Below are positions 1-8,307 of a stretch of DNA of 64,000 nucleotides, in pieces. The stretch's first letter is position 1. The number at the start of each line of letters is the position of its first letter. The DNA is from Alphaproteobacteria bacterium (GTDB lineage: Bacteria; Pseudomonadota; Alphaproteobacteria; Micropepsales; Micropepsaceae). Made by a program: the position numbers and the translations under genes. The notes under the pieces were generated by a model, which was not told the DNA's origin, made no database searches, and was given only the letters and a program-made list of their open reading frames with translations. The DNA lies in contig JADHVO010000002.1 in assembly GCA_016783965.1 (NCBI GenBank), positions 1-64,000 on the forward strand. The letters run 5' to 3'.

Positions 1-89
1 GATCGTATCCACGCCAATCATCCCCTGTCCTTCCCGCCCGCAAAGGGCCAAAGGAAGGACGCTGACACATCACGTCACAGGGGTCGGAA

Positions 90-320
90 TTGGACGCGAA
101 AATCACCCCTCAGGGGTCGTTATTGCAAGCGAATTCACAGCTAAAGCGCGCGGGACTGACCTACAGCCAGCTTGCAGAGCGGCTTGGCAAGCATGGCCTG
201 AAGGGCGAGACGGAGAACAGCATCAAGGCCAAGCTGTCTCGAGGATCGTTCGCAGCGACGTTTCTATTGGCTGCTATTGCGGCTTTGGAACGGGAGGGGA
301 TACGGCTGGCAGACCTTTAA
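90..320 (+). CDS. Small DUF6471-type protein
   Basis: A 76-residue protein read from a TTG start. It has the layout typical of DUF6471 proteins: a lysine-rich helix, the helix-turn-helix-like stretch LTYSQLAERLGKHGL (about residues 22-37), a central NSIKAKLSRGSF segment (about 43-54) and a hydrophobic C-terminal helix. Members are small and resemble DNA-binding helix-turn-helix folds; their function is not established. The sequence gives no catalytic motif. It stands alone upstream of an unrelated membrane protein on the other strand and of a truncated glycosyltransferase, which suggests an accessory segment. The start is uncertain because no ATG lies in frame near the beginning and the ribosome binding site is weak. 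Confidence 0.7.
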   Translation: MDAKITPQGSLLQANSQLKRAGLTYSQLAERLGKHGLKGETENSIKAKLSRGSFAATFLLAAIAALEREGIRLADL

Positions 321-322
321 GG

Positions 323-979
323 CTATTCGAATTTCGAAGTATCAAAGCCATTTGCGTTCGCCCAATTGATGGCTTCGGCCTTGTTCATAACTGTGTCGCC
401 ATGGGGCGCGATCTCGTACCGGTCGCCCGTGTAATTCTCCCGGTACTCGATGACGTATTTGAGCGTTTTGAGTTTCATGGCTTCCAGAATCAGCAGCAAC
501 GCATCTCCCGACTTCACAGGCGTCTCGGTATCGGAGCGTCCAGCGGCGGCTAGCAACTCGCTCAGTTCAAAGACTGTGTAGGTCTGTCGCCGTTTCCATA
601 AACTGAAATTGAAAGCGGGTGCTGCCGGTCGGAGTGGTGGCATTGCGACTGGTACCGGCGCCGCGACTGGCGGTCGTTTGAACGCCTCTTGCGCCGCCTC
701 ATAGGCGAGAACACTAGGCGCAAGCCACAAGTGCCAGATGAACACAGCAAACAGGATCAAGCCTGCCGGAGCCAGCGTGAACGCAACAATGAGGGCAAGC
801 TCGTTCATCGTGTCGGCCCTGCCGACGAACAGGTAAGCGCATCCAGCACCCAGGATGAGGGCGATAGCGCCGATAATGAGATCGCGGCGCGTGTAGCCCA
901 AGAAAGTGGCCGTGTCTTTGACCGCACGGCCAAAGACCAACCCAGAGAATGACGGCCCCTCAGATTTTCCCTCGCCCAT
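323..979 (-). CDS. Hypothetical two-TM membrane protein
   Basis: A 218-residue protein I do not recognise. Two hydrophobic helices (about residues 35-52 and 60-87) follow a short charged N-terminus. A proline/alanine-rich linker (about 100-125) leads to a soluble C-terminal domain of about 90 residues with YTVFELSELL and LEAMKLKTLKYVIEY segments. This suggests an inner-membrane protein with a cytoplasmic or periplasmic C-terminal domain. It converges with the DUF6471 gene, ending 2 bp from its stop, and has no visible partner. Third-position GC is lower than in neighbouring core genes, consistent with an accessory origin. Function unknown. Confidence 0.65.
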   Translation of the reverse strand: MGEGKSEGPSFSGLVFGRAVKDTATFLGYTRRDLIIGAIALILGAGCAYLFVGRADTMNELALIVAFTLAPAGLILFAVFIWHLWLAPSVLAYEAAQEAFKRPPVAAPVPVAMPPLRPAAPAFNFSLWKRRQTYTVFELSELLAAAGRSDTETPVKSGDALLLILEAMKLKTLKYVIEYRENYTGDRYEIAPHGDTVMNKAEAINWANANGFDTSKFE

Positions 980-1082
980 CCCCGGCTCCTACCGTGAGTC
1001 CGGTTGTGGGCGGAGTCCCGCCACAATCTGGGTAATCTGAATCGCACAACACCCTCCTCTAGGTGCTGGCGGCCTCTGGCGC

Positions 1083-1880
1083 TTGGTCACTGTCCCTCGC
1101 TTTGCGGTCCTTAAGACCGCCCGCGATCAGATCAGTGGCGTTTGCGCCATAATACCGATCGCCCGGCTGTTCACGCTAGACTACATGGTCTGGTTCAACG
1201 CACTCCTGCCCGGTTTGGACCGGTTACGCGTGCCCATGCCGCTCGGCGGCACGTCCAATCACTTCCGCACGTCGGTGCTGCGTCAGCTCGGCGGCTGGGA
1301 TCCCTACAATGTGACAGAGGATGCGGACCTCGGCATCCGCATCGCGCAACTCGGCAAGCGCGTGACGATGCTGGACTCAACGACATTTGAGGAGGCTCCG
1401 ACGCGGGTCAGCGCATGGATCAAACAGAGATCGCGCTGGCTCAAGGGGTATATGCAGACGTGGCTGGTTCACACGCGCAATCCGTTCGGCTTGTGGCGCA
1501 ATGTCGGGTGGCGGGGCTTCTTCGCCTTCCATCTCTTTATCGGCGGCGCGGTCATGTCCGCATTGCTCAATCCTTTCTTGTGGCTGTTCTGCTGCCTATC
1601 CCTGTTTCTTGACTGGCCCATGTTCCACCACCCACTCGGACAACGGCTGCTGATCATCTCTGGCGGAAGCCTGATCGGTGGGCATGCGATCCTGACCGGG
1701 CTTGCCGTCAGCGGCCCACTCAGGCGCGGCCTGGGTAGTCTCGCGCCCTATGCTTTCACTGTCACGCTGTACTGGCTGCTGATCTCGGTGGCGGCCTATC
1801 GCGCACTCCAGCAGCTCATCGTCAATCCGTTCCACTGGGACAAGACAGAGCATGGCCTTAGCAGGAGCAACACGCCATGA
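1083..1880 (+). pseudogene. 5'-truncated family 2 glycosyltransferase
   Basis: The readable 265 codons encode only the C-terminal half of a processive-type GT2 enzyme related to cellulose-synthase-like transferases. Visible are the acceptor-site segment PLGGTSNHF, the TEDADLG motif (about residues 98-104), the QRSRW (QxxRW) motif (about 134-138) and four C-terminal hydrophobic helices. The N-terminal half that carries the nucleotide-sugar-binding aspartates is missing. Family-like sequence begins near IARLFTLDYMVWF (about nt 1158). The residues before it look unrelated and depend on a TTG start, so this looks like a break or rearrangement junction rather than a real N-terminus. It is coupled by an ATGA overlap to the downstream secreted protein, with which the intact enzyme probably acted in exopolysaccharide synthesis. 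Confidence 0.7.
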
Positions 1881-2665
1881 GATGCGCGTTGCCCTCTTTG
1901 CTAGCTGCCGCGCTGTCCGCGTCTCCCGCGTTCGGCGGCGCGTGGACACTGACCCGAGATCACTGGCAAAGCTTCTCAACGGCAACAGCCAGCCAGGCGG
2001 ACTGGAGCTTCGCGCCGAACGGCGATGCGACCATTCCGACAAGGTTCAACAAGATACTGCTCCAGAACACGTTTGAGTACGGGCCAACCGGGTATCTGAC
2101 GTTGTTCGCGACGCCTGCCTATGTTGTCGCCAACGTGACGACACCGACACGCCAGCTCAGCCATGTGCAGAACACGTCGATCGAAGCCGGCGCCCGCGTC
2201 ATGCTGACCGCACATCGTTTCGGCAAGCTGTCGATCCAGGGATCCTACAAGACGGCAGGATCGTTCGATCTCTCGGTCTCGGCGCACAACGACTCCGGCC
2301 GCCAGATCGAGCTACGCGTTCTGTACGGGACCGGTTTTGAAGTGTTCGGCCGCGACGCGTTCATCGATTTTCAGATCGCCCAGCGCTGGATTTCGCACCC
2401 CCGGCCCAATGAAACACCAATCGACGTCACGGCGGGACTTTGGCTAACACGCGACACGATGGTCATGGCGCAGAACTTCAACATCATCAGCGCTGGAGAT
2501 GCCTCGCCGCCTTACAGCTACTATCGCAGCCACAAGCTTGAGTTCTCCGTCGTTCAACGGCTGTCGCAGCACTGGTCGCTGCAAAGCGGCGTCTTCTTCT
2601 CGCCCGCCGGCCAGAACGCCTTGGTGGAACGCGGCGTCAGCATCGCGCTTTGGACGCAGGTGTGA
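1877..2665 (+). CDS. Secreted, outer-membrane beta-barrel-like protein
   Basis: A 262-residue protein with a cleavable signal peptide (hydrophobic to about residue 18, ending in the SPAFGG region). The mature part is rich in alternating hydrophobic/polar strands, many ending in aromatic residues, as in outer-membrane barrels. No cysteine or catalytic motif stands out. Its ATG overlaps the stop of the truncated glycosyltransferase (ATGA), so the two were translated together. A role in exporting or anchoring the polysaccharide made by that enzyme is an inference. Small proteins named XagA sit beside such transferases in some genomes, but I cannot confirm the identity. The stop abuts the end of the convergent gene. 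Confidence 0.6.
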   Translation: MRCALPSLLAAALSASPAFGGAWTLTRDHWQSFSTATASQADWSFAPNGDATIPTRFNKILLQNTFEYGPTGYLTLFATPAYVVANVTTPTRQLSHVQNTSIEAGARVMLTAHRFGKLSIQGSYKTAGSFDLSVSAHNDSGRQIELRVLYGTGFEVFGRDAFIDFQIAQRWISHPRPNETPIDVTAGLWLTRDTMVMAQNFNIISAGDASPPYSYYRSHKLEFSVVQRLSQHWSLQSGVFFSPAGQNALVERGVSIALWTQV

Positions 2666-3697
2666 CTATTCGGCAGCCTGGCGGAATTCCAGCCTGTCGA
2701 AGCTCGCCGCCAGCGCCGCGCCGTTCGGCTTGACCTTAAGGCGTCCGATGATCGCTTCGCGCGACTGCTCGCGGCCGAAATTGGCCTGTGTCACCGCATG
2801 CCATTCAATCATCTGGTTCCACACTGGGTCGATGATCGTGGCACCGGGGATTATCTTTCCGTCGACAGTCTTGATCGTGAGGCCGTGTAATTCCGAGATA
2901 ACGGTCGCCAGATAGGCGACATGGATCGCTTCGTCGGTGCGAATGCGCTCAACAAGATCGGCCGCGTGATTTGCGGCGGCGCGCCGGTCCGCGAAATTCT
3001 CCGGATCGCGCATGACGCTCTGGCAGAAGGAAAAGAAGCTCTCCGCCTTCACTTCGATCATGAGCACGTTCATCAGCAGCAATATCCACTGCTCGTACTT
3101 CTCGGGGACCTCGGGGATGCGCCGGCCGGTTTCGGGCCGTGAGATGCTTGCCGGCACCTCGGGGATGGGATAGGCGTTTTTGCCAAACAGCGCATCGCGG
3201 ACCGCGAACCACATATCGTCATGGCCGCCGATACCAAGCGCCTTCTGGCCGCCCTCATCATAGCCGTGCGCCGCCAGCAGACCCTTGTTGAGATGGCCGA
3301 GGCATGTCTCGGCGATGTCTTCAACAACGATCTTCTGGAAATCAGGAGCGTCCGCCTGCGCCAGCATCGCGCCCCGTGCCTCTATGATTCCCGTGACAGT
3401 CAAGGAATTCCACAACGTCTCATCGAAGCCGTGGCCGAGAAGGAATTTCTGCTGATCTGCGGTCGGGTACGGCCCGCGCTTCAAGAGACGGCGCGACGCA
3501 TCGATGATCGTTCCGCCGCGCGCCTTCAGCGCCTCCTGCCAAGCCTCAACTGCCGGCCAGCGGTTCAGCGTGCGCGGTGAAATGTAATTACCTTTGCCAT
3601 CGAACCCGCCATGCAGGCGGTACCCGTCCTCGATCTGGGGGCTCGCGTAGTCATGATCCGCCAAGATCTCGTCGCGCGTGTAAGACAGCTTGGCCAT
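2666..3697 (-). CDS. Uncharacterised protein, possible ferritin-like diiron fold
   Basis: A 343-residue soluble protein read from an ATG preceded by GGAGG at good spacing; a GTG 15 bp upstream is less likely. I do not recognise the family with certainty. Three helical segments carry acidic/histidine residues arranged as in ferritin-like diiron proteins: EDIAETCLGH (about residues 130-139), MIEVKAESFF (about 215-224) and the ExxH-containing RTDEAIHVAYL (about 255-265). There are no membrane segments or signal peptide. It shares its strand with the TetR gene upstream (133 bp gap), which may regulate it. A metal-dependent oxygenase or oxidase is one possibility, not shown by the sequence. Confidence 0.5.
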   Translation of the reverse strand: MAKLSYTRDEILADHDYASPQIEDGYRLHGGFDGKGNYISPRTLNRWPAVEAWQEALKARGGTIIDASRRLLKRGPYPTADQQKFLLGHGFDETLWNSLTVTGIIEARGAMLAQADAPDFQKIVVEDIAETCLGHLNKGLLAAHGYDEGGQKALGIGGHDDMWFAVRDALFGKNAYPIPEVPASISRPETGRRIPEVPEKYEQWILLLMNVLMIEVKAESFFSFCQSVMRDPENFADRRAAANHAADLVERIRTDEAIHVAYLATVISELHGLTIKTVDGKIIPGATIIDPVWNQMIEWHAVTQANFGREQSREAIIGRLKVKPNGAALAASFDRLEFRQAAE

Positions 3698-3845
3698 GGA
3701 TCCTCCGTACACGCACTTTCGGCGCTTGCCTATACGGACAGCTTATCAGTTCCCGGGGACTGTCAACGCCATTGGTGCACTGGAGGCCCGTGATCCGACA
3801 ACAAAAACCTAATGATTTTAATGCCTTGCCAGACAGATGTCTTGG

Positions 3846-4460
3846 CTAGGGCTTCAACGCCTTCACAAGAAAGCGCGTGAGGTTGTCCAGCACCTCTTCG
3901 CGGCCGCGCTGCGACCGCGCGCCTTCGCTTGCCGTCTGGTGGATGGCGCCGAGGATCGCCTGCCCAACGATTTCGGGATTGTAGCTGTCGCACGCCTGGC
4001 CGCTGCGCATGGCTTCGCGGACAATGTCGCCCCAGTCGAATCCCCACCGCACCAGCAGCGGAGTCGCTTGCGCACCTTCCGCATCGATCACGAGTTCGTC
4101 CGTCATGGCAGCGGCCAACACGCCGGGATGTTCCGCCGAATACTCGTAGATTGCTTTCAGATTGGCTGCGATCGTCGCTTCCAGCGTCTTTTCGGCCGGC
4201 TGCCGGGCGATCATGTACTCGTGGAGCTCATCGCGCGCCTCATCCACGAAAGCCAGAAAGCACGCCTTCTTGTCCGGATAATGAAGATAGAACGTGCCAT
4301 GGCCCAGTCCCGCCTCGCGTGCGATATCCTGCGGCCGCGTGGCGTGGTAGCCGCGTTCCACGAACAGCTTGCGTGCAGCGCGTTTCAGTTTGGACAGGGA
4401 CTCGGGCTTGCGCCGTATCGGGCGAATGTCGGCCGTTTTGGCTAGTGCTGATTGCTCCAT
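3846..4460 (-). CDS. TetR/AcrR family transcriptional regulator
   Basis: A 204-residue regulator. The N-terminal domain (about residues 20-75) has the TetR helix-turn-helix: LKRAARKLFVERGYHATRP, then IAREAGLGHGTFYLHYPDK. The C-terminal ligand-binding domain is helical and specific to the subfamily. Such proteins usually repress a neighbouring operon and release DNA on binding a small molecule. Candidate targets are the ferritin-like gene downstream on the same strand, or the divergent TPR gene across 98 bp. A GCCAGAC/GTCTTGGC stem-loop (3828-3846) overlaps the stop codon but has no adjacent U-tract. Confidence 0.88.
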   Translation of the reverse strand: MEQSALAKTADIRPIRRKPESLSKLKRAARKLFVERGYHATRPQDIAREAGLGHGTFYLHYPDKKACFLAFVDEARDELHEYMIARQPAEKTLEATIAANLKAIYEYSAEHPGVLAAAMTDELVIDAEGAQATPLLVRWGFDWGDIVREAMRSGQACDSYNPEIVGQAILGAIHQTASEGARSQRGREEVLDNLTRFLVKALKP

Positions 4461-4558
4461 CTGCGGAGATTCAACTGTGTTTACGCCCTAAGTCAACGGC
4501 ACAGCCTTTTGCCGCATCGGGCAGCGAGCTAGAATTGACAAACTGATGGAGGCTTCAC

Positions 4559-5122
4559 ATGCGCGCGCTCTTATCTGCACTCCTCTTTTCATGCGCGTTG
4601 GTCGCTATGACGACGCCGTCATTTTCGATGGGCGGTGGAGGCGCGAGCGGCAGCATGGGCGGCTCGATGGGCTATGGCGGAACGACCATGCCGGAAGCCG
4701 ACGATTACAGGGTCGCTCTGCGCCTCATCAAGCACGAACAATATCAGGACGCGATCCCGCATCTGCTTATCGCACACGCGAACCGGCCCCAGGATGCGGA
4801 TATCCTGAACTATCTCGGCTATACCAATCGCATGACGGGCCACTTCGACTCGTCGCTGAACTACTACAAGCAGGCGCTCGCGATCGATCCGAACCATAAG
4901 GGCGTGCACGAGTATCTCGGCGAGCTGTATCTCCAGATGCACGATCAAACATCGGCGCAGCATGAACTCGACACGATGACGACGCTCTGCCCGTCGGGCT
5001 GCGACGAGCGCGACGTGCTCACCAAGGCGATGGCGGCTTACGTTCCACCAGCCGGCGCGACACCGGCGGCAACGACCACGCCGCCCGCTACGACACCATC
5101 GTCAGGCGGTGCCTCGAATTAG
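4559..5122 (+). CDS. Secreted TPR-repeat protein
   Basis: A 187-residue protein starting 6 nt after a GGAGG ribosome binding site. The N-terminal hydrophobic stretch (residues 1-23) is a Sec signal peptide. It is followed by a glycine/serine/methionine-rich linker (about 24-43) and about two to three tetratricopeptide repeats (about 48-150), including DADILNYLGYTNRMTGHFD and SLNYYKQALAIDPNHKGVH. The tail is rich in Pro, Ala and Thr. TPR domains mediate protein contacts, so a periplasmic scaffold is likely; the partner is unknown. Its last 4 bp overlap the end of the convergent CoxL-type gene. Confidence 0.8.
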   Translation: MRALLSALLFSCALVAMTTPSFSMGGGGASGSMGGSMGYGGTTMPEADDYRVALRLIKHEQYQDAIPHLLIAHANRPQDADILNYLGYTNRMTGHFDSSLNYYKQALAIDPNHKGVHEYLGELYLQMHDQTSAQHELDTMTTLCPSGCDERDVLTKAMAAYVPPAGATPAATTTPPATTPSSGGASN

Positions 5123-7437
5123 GCGGCCGCCGTCCTGTTCTGGAGTACCCGCCAGATGCGCTCAGGTGTGGCCGGCATATCGACATGCAGAACACCGAGA
5201 GCGTCCGCAATGGCGCTCATCACCGCGGGCAATGCGCCGACCGTCCCGGCTTCGCCGCACCCCTTCGCTCCCAACGGATTGGTCACGCACGGAATCTCTT
5301 CATACTTGAAGTCGATGTCTGGCATGTCGGAAGCGCGAGGCATCGCGTAATCCGTGAAGCTCGCGGTCAACAACTGGCCTGAACCTTCATCGTAGACGAT
5401 GTTCTCCAACAGCGCCTGTCCCAGACCCTGCACCACACCACCGTGCACCTGACCCGCGACAAGCATCGGATTGATGATGCGGCCGAAGTCGTCGACGCAG
5501 CTATAAGCGACGATCTGCGTGTGCCCAGTCTCCGGGTCGACCTCGACCTCACAGACGTGACAGCCGTTCGGGAAAGTCGACGCCTGGCCCTGATACATGC
5601 CATCGCTATCGAGCCCGTTCTCAAAACCCGGGAGCTTGTCGCGCTTGAGCGTCACGGCGAGTTCGCCAAGTGAAATTGCGCGGCCCTCACCGGCGATGGC
5701 AAACGTGCCGACCCCTTCGACAATCTCGAAGCCGACGTCCTTGCTGCCGGCCTGGAGCACCTGTCCGGCAGCCTGCTTGCCCTTCCTGATAACCTCGTCG
5801 GACGATACTAGCAGCGCGCCGCCGGACATGTTCAACGAACGCGAACCACCAGTGCCGCCGCCGTTCACCCAGTTGGTGTCACCCTGCTTCACCGTGATGG
5901 AATCGAACGGTACGCCGAGTTTCTCGGCAACCAGCTGGGCAAAGGATGTCTCGTGGCCCTGCCCGTTCGACTGGGTGCCGCACCACAACTCGATGCCGCC
6001 ATTCTCGGTGAACTTGATCGCAGCGGGTTCCTGGCCCGCCGCACCCGTGATCTCGACGTAATAACCGAAGCCAAAACCACGCAACTTGCCGCGCTTGGCG
6101 CTTTCCGCTTTGCGCGCCGCGAAGCCGGCCTGATTGGCGCGCTTCAGGCCTTCCGCCAATAGACGCGGATAGTCACCCGAGTCGTATTTGAGGCCCCAGG
6201 CATTCTCCATCGGCAGTTCGGCGGGCGACGGCAGATTGCGCAACCGGACTTCTTCGCGGCTCAAACCTGTCTTGGCGGCCGCAGCGTCCATCAACCGGTC
6301 CATCAGGTATGCACCTTCCGGACGGCCGGCGCCGCGATACGCATCGACAGGTGCGGAGTTCGAAAAGTAGCCCTTCACGTTGGCGTATGCTTTCGGCACG
6401 CGATAGACACCGCCAAAAATGCGCGAGCCCGCCAGCGTCGGGATAAACGGCGCATAGACAGACAGATAGCCGCCCATATTGGCGATGCCGGTGATGCGCA
6501 GCGCGGTGATCTTGCCGTCCTTGTCCAGAGCAAGTTCACCGGTCGTGATCATGTCGCGACCGTGGTCATCCGCAAGGAATGACTCCGTCCGTTCCGCACT
6601 CCAGCGCACCGGACGGCCGACCTTCTTCGCAGCGATCAGCACCGCTGGCTGTTCGGGATAAAGGAAACCCTTCATGCCAAAACCGCCGCCGACATCTTTC
6701 GTAATGACGCGCAGCTTCTCCTGCGGGATGTTCAGAATCGCTCTCGCGAGCCCTCCGCGGATGTTTCCGGCACCCTGCGAAGTAACATGGATAATGAAGC
6801 TGTCGTCGGACGGATCGTAGGTGCCGATCGCGTTGCGCGTTTCCATGGGCATGGCGCTCACGCGATTCTGCACGACTTGCAGCTTGACCGTGTGTGTCGC
6901 GCTCGCGAACGCAGCATCCACGCCGGACCTGTCGCCATCCTCCCAGTCGAAGCTCAGGTTGTTGTCGGCGCCTTCCCAGATCGTCGGCCCGTTCGGCGCT
7001 GCTGACAGGGTACCGACGGCGTCCAGTGGCTCGTAGTCCACCATGACCAGTTCGGCCGCATCCTTGGCTTGGGCGTAGGTCTCTGCGATCACCATCGCGA
7101 CCGCCTCGCCAATGAACGTCACACGATCTTTGGCGAGTATTTCCTTGGGCGAGGTCTTGGTGGACGTGCCGTCGCGGCTCCGCACCGCAGCCATCAGCGG
7201 CATCGGGCCTGCCCCAAAGGCCTTGATGTCGTCATAGGTGAGCACATCGACCACGCCTGGCGCTTCTTTCGCCGCCATGACGTCAACCGAGTTGATGCGT
7301 GCGTGTCCGTGAGGACTGCGCACGAAGTACGCGAACGTCTCGTCGTCGAAATGCAGATCGTCCGTGTACTGACCCTGCCCCGTGACAAAGCGAATATCCT
7401 CAGTCCGCTTGACGGACTGACCGACGCCAAATTTCAT
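5119..7437 (-). CDS. CoxL-type molybdopterin-binding subunit (xanthine dehydrogenase family)
   Basis: A 772-residue large subunit of a molybdenum hydroxylase. The N-terminal a/b-hammerhead domain starts GQSVKRTEDIRFVTGQGQY. The active-site loop is AYRGAGRPEG (about residues 361-370), the form II or CoxL-like version, not the AYxCSFR loop of true CO dehydrogenase. The C-terminal GEAGTVGALPA segment (about 725) contains the expected catalytic glutamate. The substrate cannot be told from sequence. Normally this subunit works with FAD (CoxM) and 2Fe-2S (CoxS) subunits, and none are encoded in the window. The class II aldolase gene lies 12 bp upstream on the same strand and is probably co-transcribed. 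Confidence 0.9.
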   Translation of the reverse strand: MKFGVGQSVKRTEDIRFVTGQGQYTDDLHFDDETFAYFVRSPHGHARINSVDVMAAKEAPGVVDVLTYDDIKAFGAGPMPLMAAVRSRDGTSTKTSPKEILAKDRVTFIGEAVAMVIAETYAQAKDAAELVMVDYEPLDAVGTLSAAPNGPTIWEGADNNLSFDWEDGDRSGVDAAFASATHTVKLQVVQNRVSAMPMETRNAIGTYDPSDDSFIIHVTSQGAGNIRGGLARAILNIPQEKLRVITKDVGGGFGMKGFLYPEQPAVLIAAKKVGRPVRWSAERTESFLADDHGRDMITTGELALDKDGKITALRITGIANMGGYLSVYAPFIPTLAGSRIFGGVYRVPKAYANVKGYFSNSAPVDAYRGAGRPEGAYLMDRLMDAAAAKTGLSREEVRLRNLPSPAELPMENAWGLKYDSGDYPRLLAEGLKRANQAGFAARKAESAKRGKLRGFGFGYYVEITGAAGQEPAAIKFTENGGIELWCGTQSNGQGHETSFAQLVAEKLGVPFDSITVKQGDTNWVNGGGTGGSRSLNMSGGALLVSSDEVIRKGKQAAGQVLQAGSKDVGFEIVEGVGTFAIAGEGRAISLGELAVTLKRDKLPGFENGLDSDGMYQGQASTFPNGCHVCEVEVDPETGHTQIVAYSCVDDFGRIINPMLVAGQVHGGVVQGLGQALLENIVYDEGSGQLLTASFTDYAMPRASDMPDIDFKYEEIPCVTNPLGAKGCGEAGTVGALPAVMSAIADALGVLHVDMPATPERIWRVLQNRTAAA

Positions 7438-7449
7438 GATGCTATCCCG

Positions 7450-8241
7450 TCAATTCTTGTAGCTCGGATCGACGCGGTCGCACTTGCGGCGGAGCGCCGG
7501 CCATGCCAATGCGCCGACCATGCCGTTGAACGCGCCCTTACCCTGCATTGCGGTCTTCTCCGGCACACCCTGGTTCGGCCAGTTGGGCGCAGCGCCCCCG
7601 GCCAAAGCCCGCACCTGCATGGAACAGGCGCGCTCCAGATAGAACATGCGCAGGAAGGCATCGGCGCAATTCTTGCCCAACGCCAAAGTGCCGTGATTCC
7701 GCAACAGCATCGCATTCTTGTCACCGAGGTCGGCAACAAGCCGATCGCGCTCATCCAGGTCAAGCGCCACGCCTTCGTAGTCGTGATACGCCATCTCGCC
7801 GGAGATCATCATGGCATGCTGATCCAGCGGCAGCAGGCCGTCCTTCTGCGCCGACACCGCCACGCCGTCGGTCGTATGAAGGTGGATGACACAACCCGCA
7901 TCTTCGCGGTTCATGTGGAGAGCCGAGTGGATCGTGAAGCCCGCGGCGTTCACCGGGAAAGGAGATTCCATCACCTTGTTGCCCTCGACGTCGATCTTCA
8001 CCAGCGACGACGCTGTGATCTCCTCGAACAAGAGACCATAGGGATTGATCAGGAAATGATGCTCTGGACCCGGTACGCGGGCGGAGATGTGGGTGAAGAT
8101 CATATCGTCCCAGCCGTGCATCGCGACCAGGCGGTAAGTGGCGGCCAAGTCTTCCCGGATTGCCCATTCGTCGGCGCTCACTTTGTCCTTCACGCACATG
8201 ACGGAATCGGGTGTCGGCATCTTGCGGGCGGCTGCGCTCAT
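7450..8241 (-). CDS. Class II aldolase/adducin family protein
   Basis: A 263-residue protein with the class II aldolase fold. The metal-binding histidines are visible in CVIHLHTTDGVAV (about residues 137-149) and in LLRNHGTLALG (about 199-209). The usual acidic catalytic residue may lie in the NPYGLLFEEITASSLVKID region. Family members cleave or epimerise sugar phosphates with zinc or act in related non-aldolase roles. The coupled CoxL-type gene suggests a catabolic pathway, substrate unknown. The C-terminus carries an extra segment (GQGAF-like, to residue 263) beyond the core domain, as in many alphaproteobacterial members. The start ATG is preceded by an AAACCGCC leader without a strong Shine-Dalgarno site. 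Confidence 0.88.
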   Translation of the reverse strand: MSAAARKMPTPDSVMCVKDKVSADEWAIREDLAATYRLVAMHGWDDMIFTHISARVPGPEHHFLINPYGLLFEEITASSLVKIDVEGNKVMESPFPVNAAGFTIHSALHMNREDAGCVIHLHTTDGVAVSAQKDGLLPLDQHAMMISGEMAYHDYEGVALDLDERDRLVADLGDKNAMLLRNHGTLALGKNCADAFLRMFYLERACSMQVRALAGGAAPNWPNQGVPEKTAMQGKGAFNGMVGALAWPALRRKCDRVDPSYKN

Positions 8242-8307
8242 GGCGGTTTCCTCGGCTCAAGCAATGGCAGACGGCAAGATTGGACCCGACCGGCCTGCCC
8301 GTCAAAC

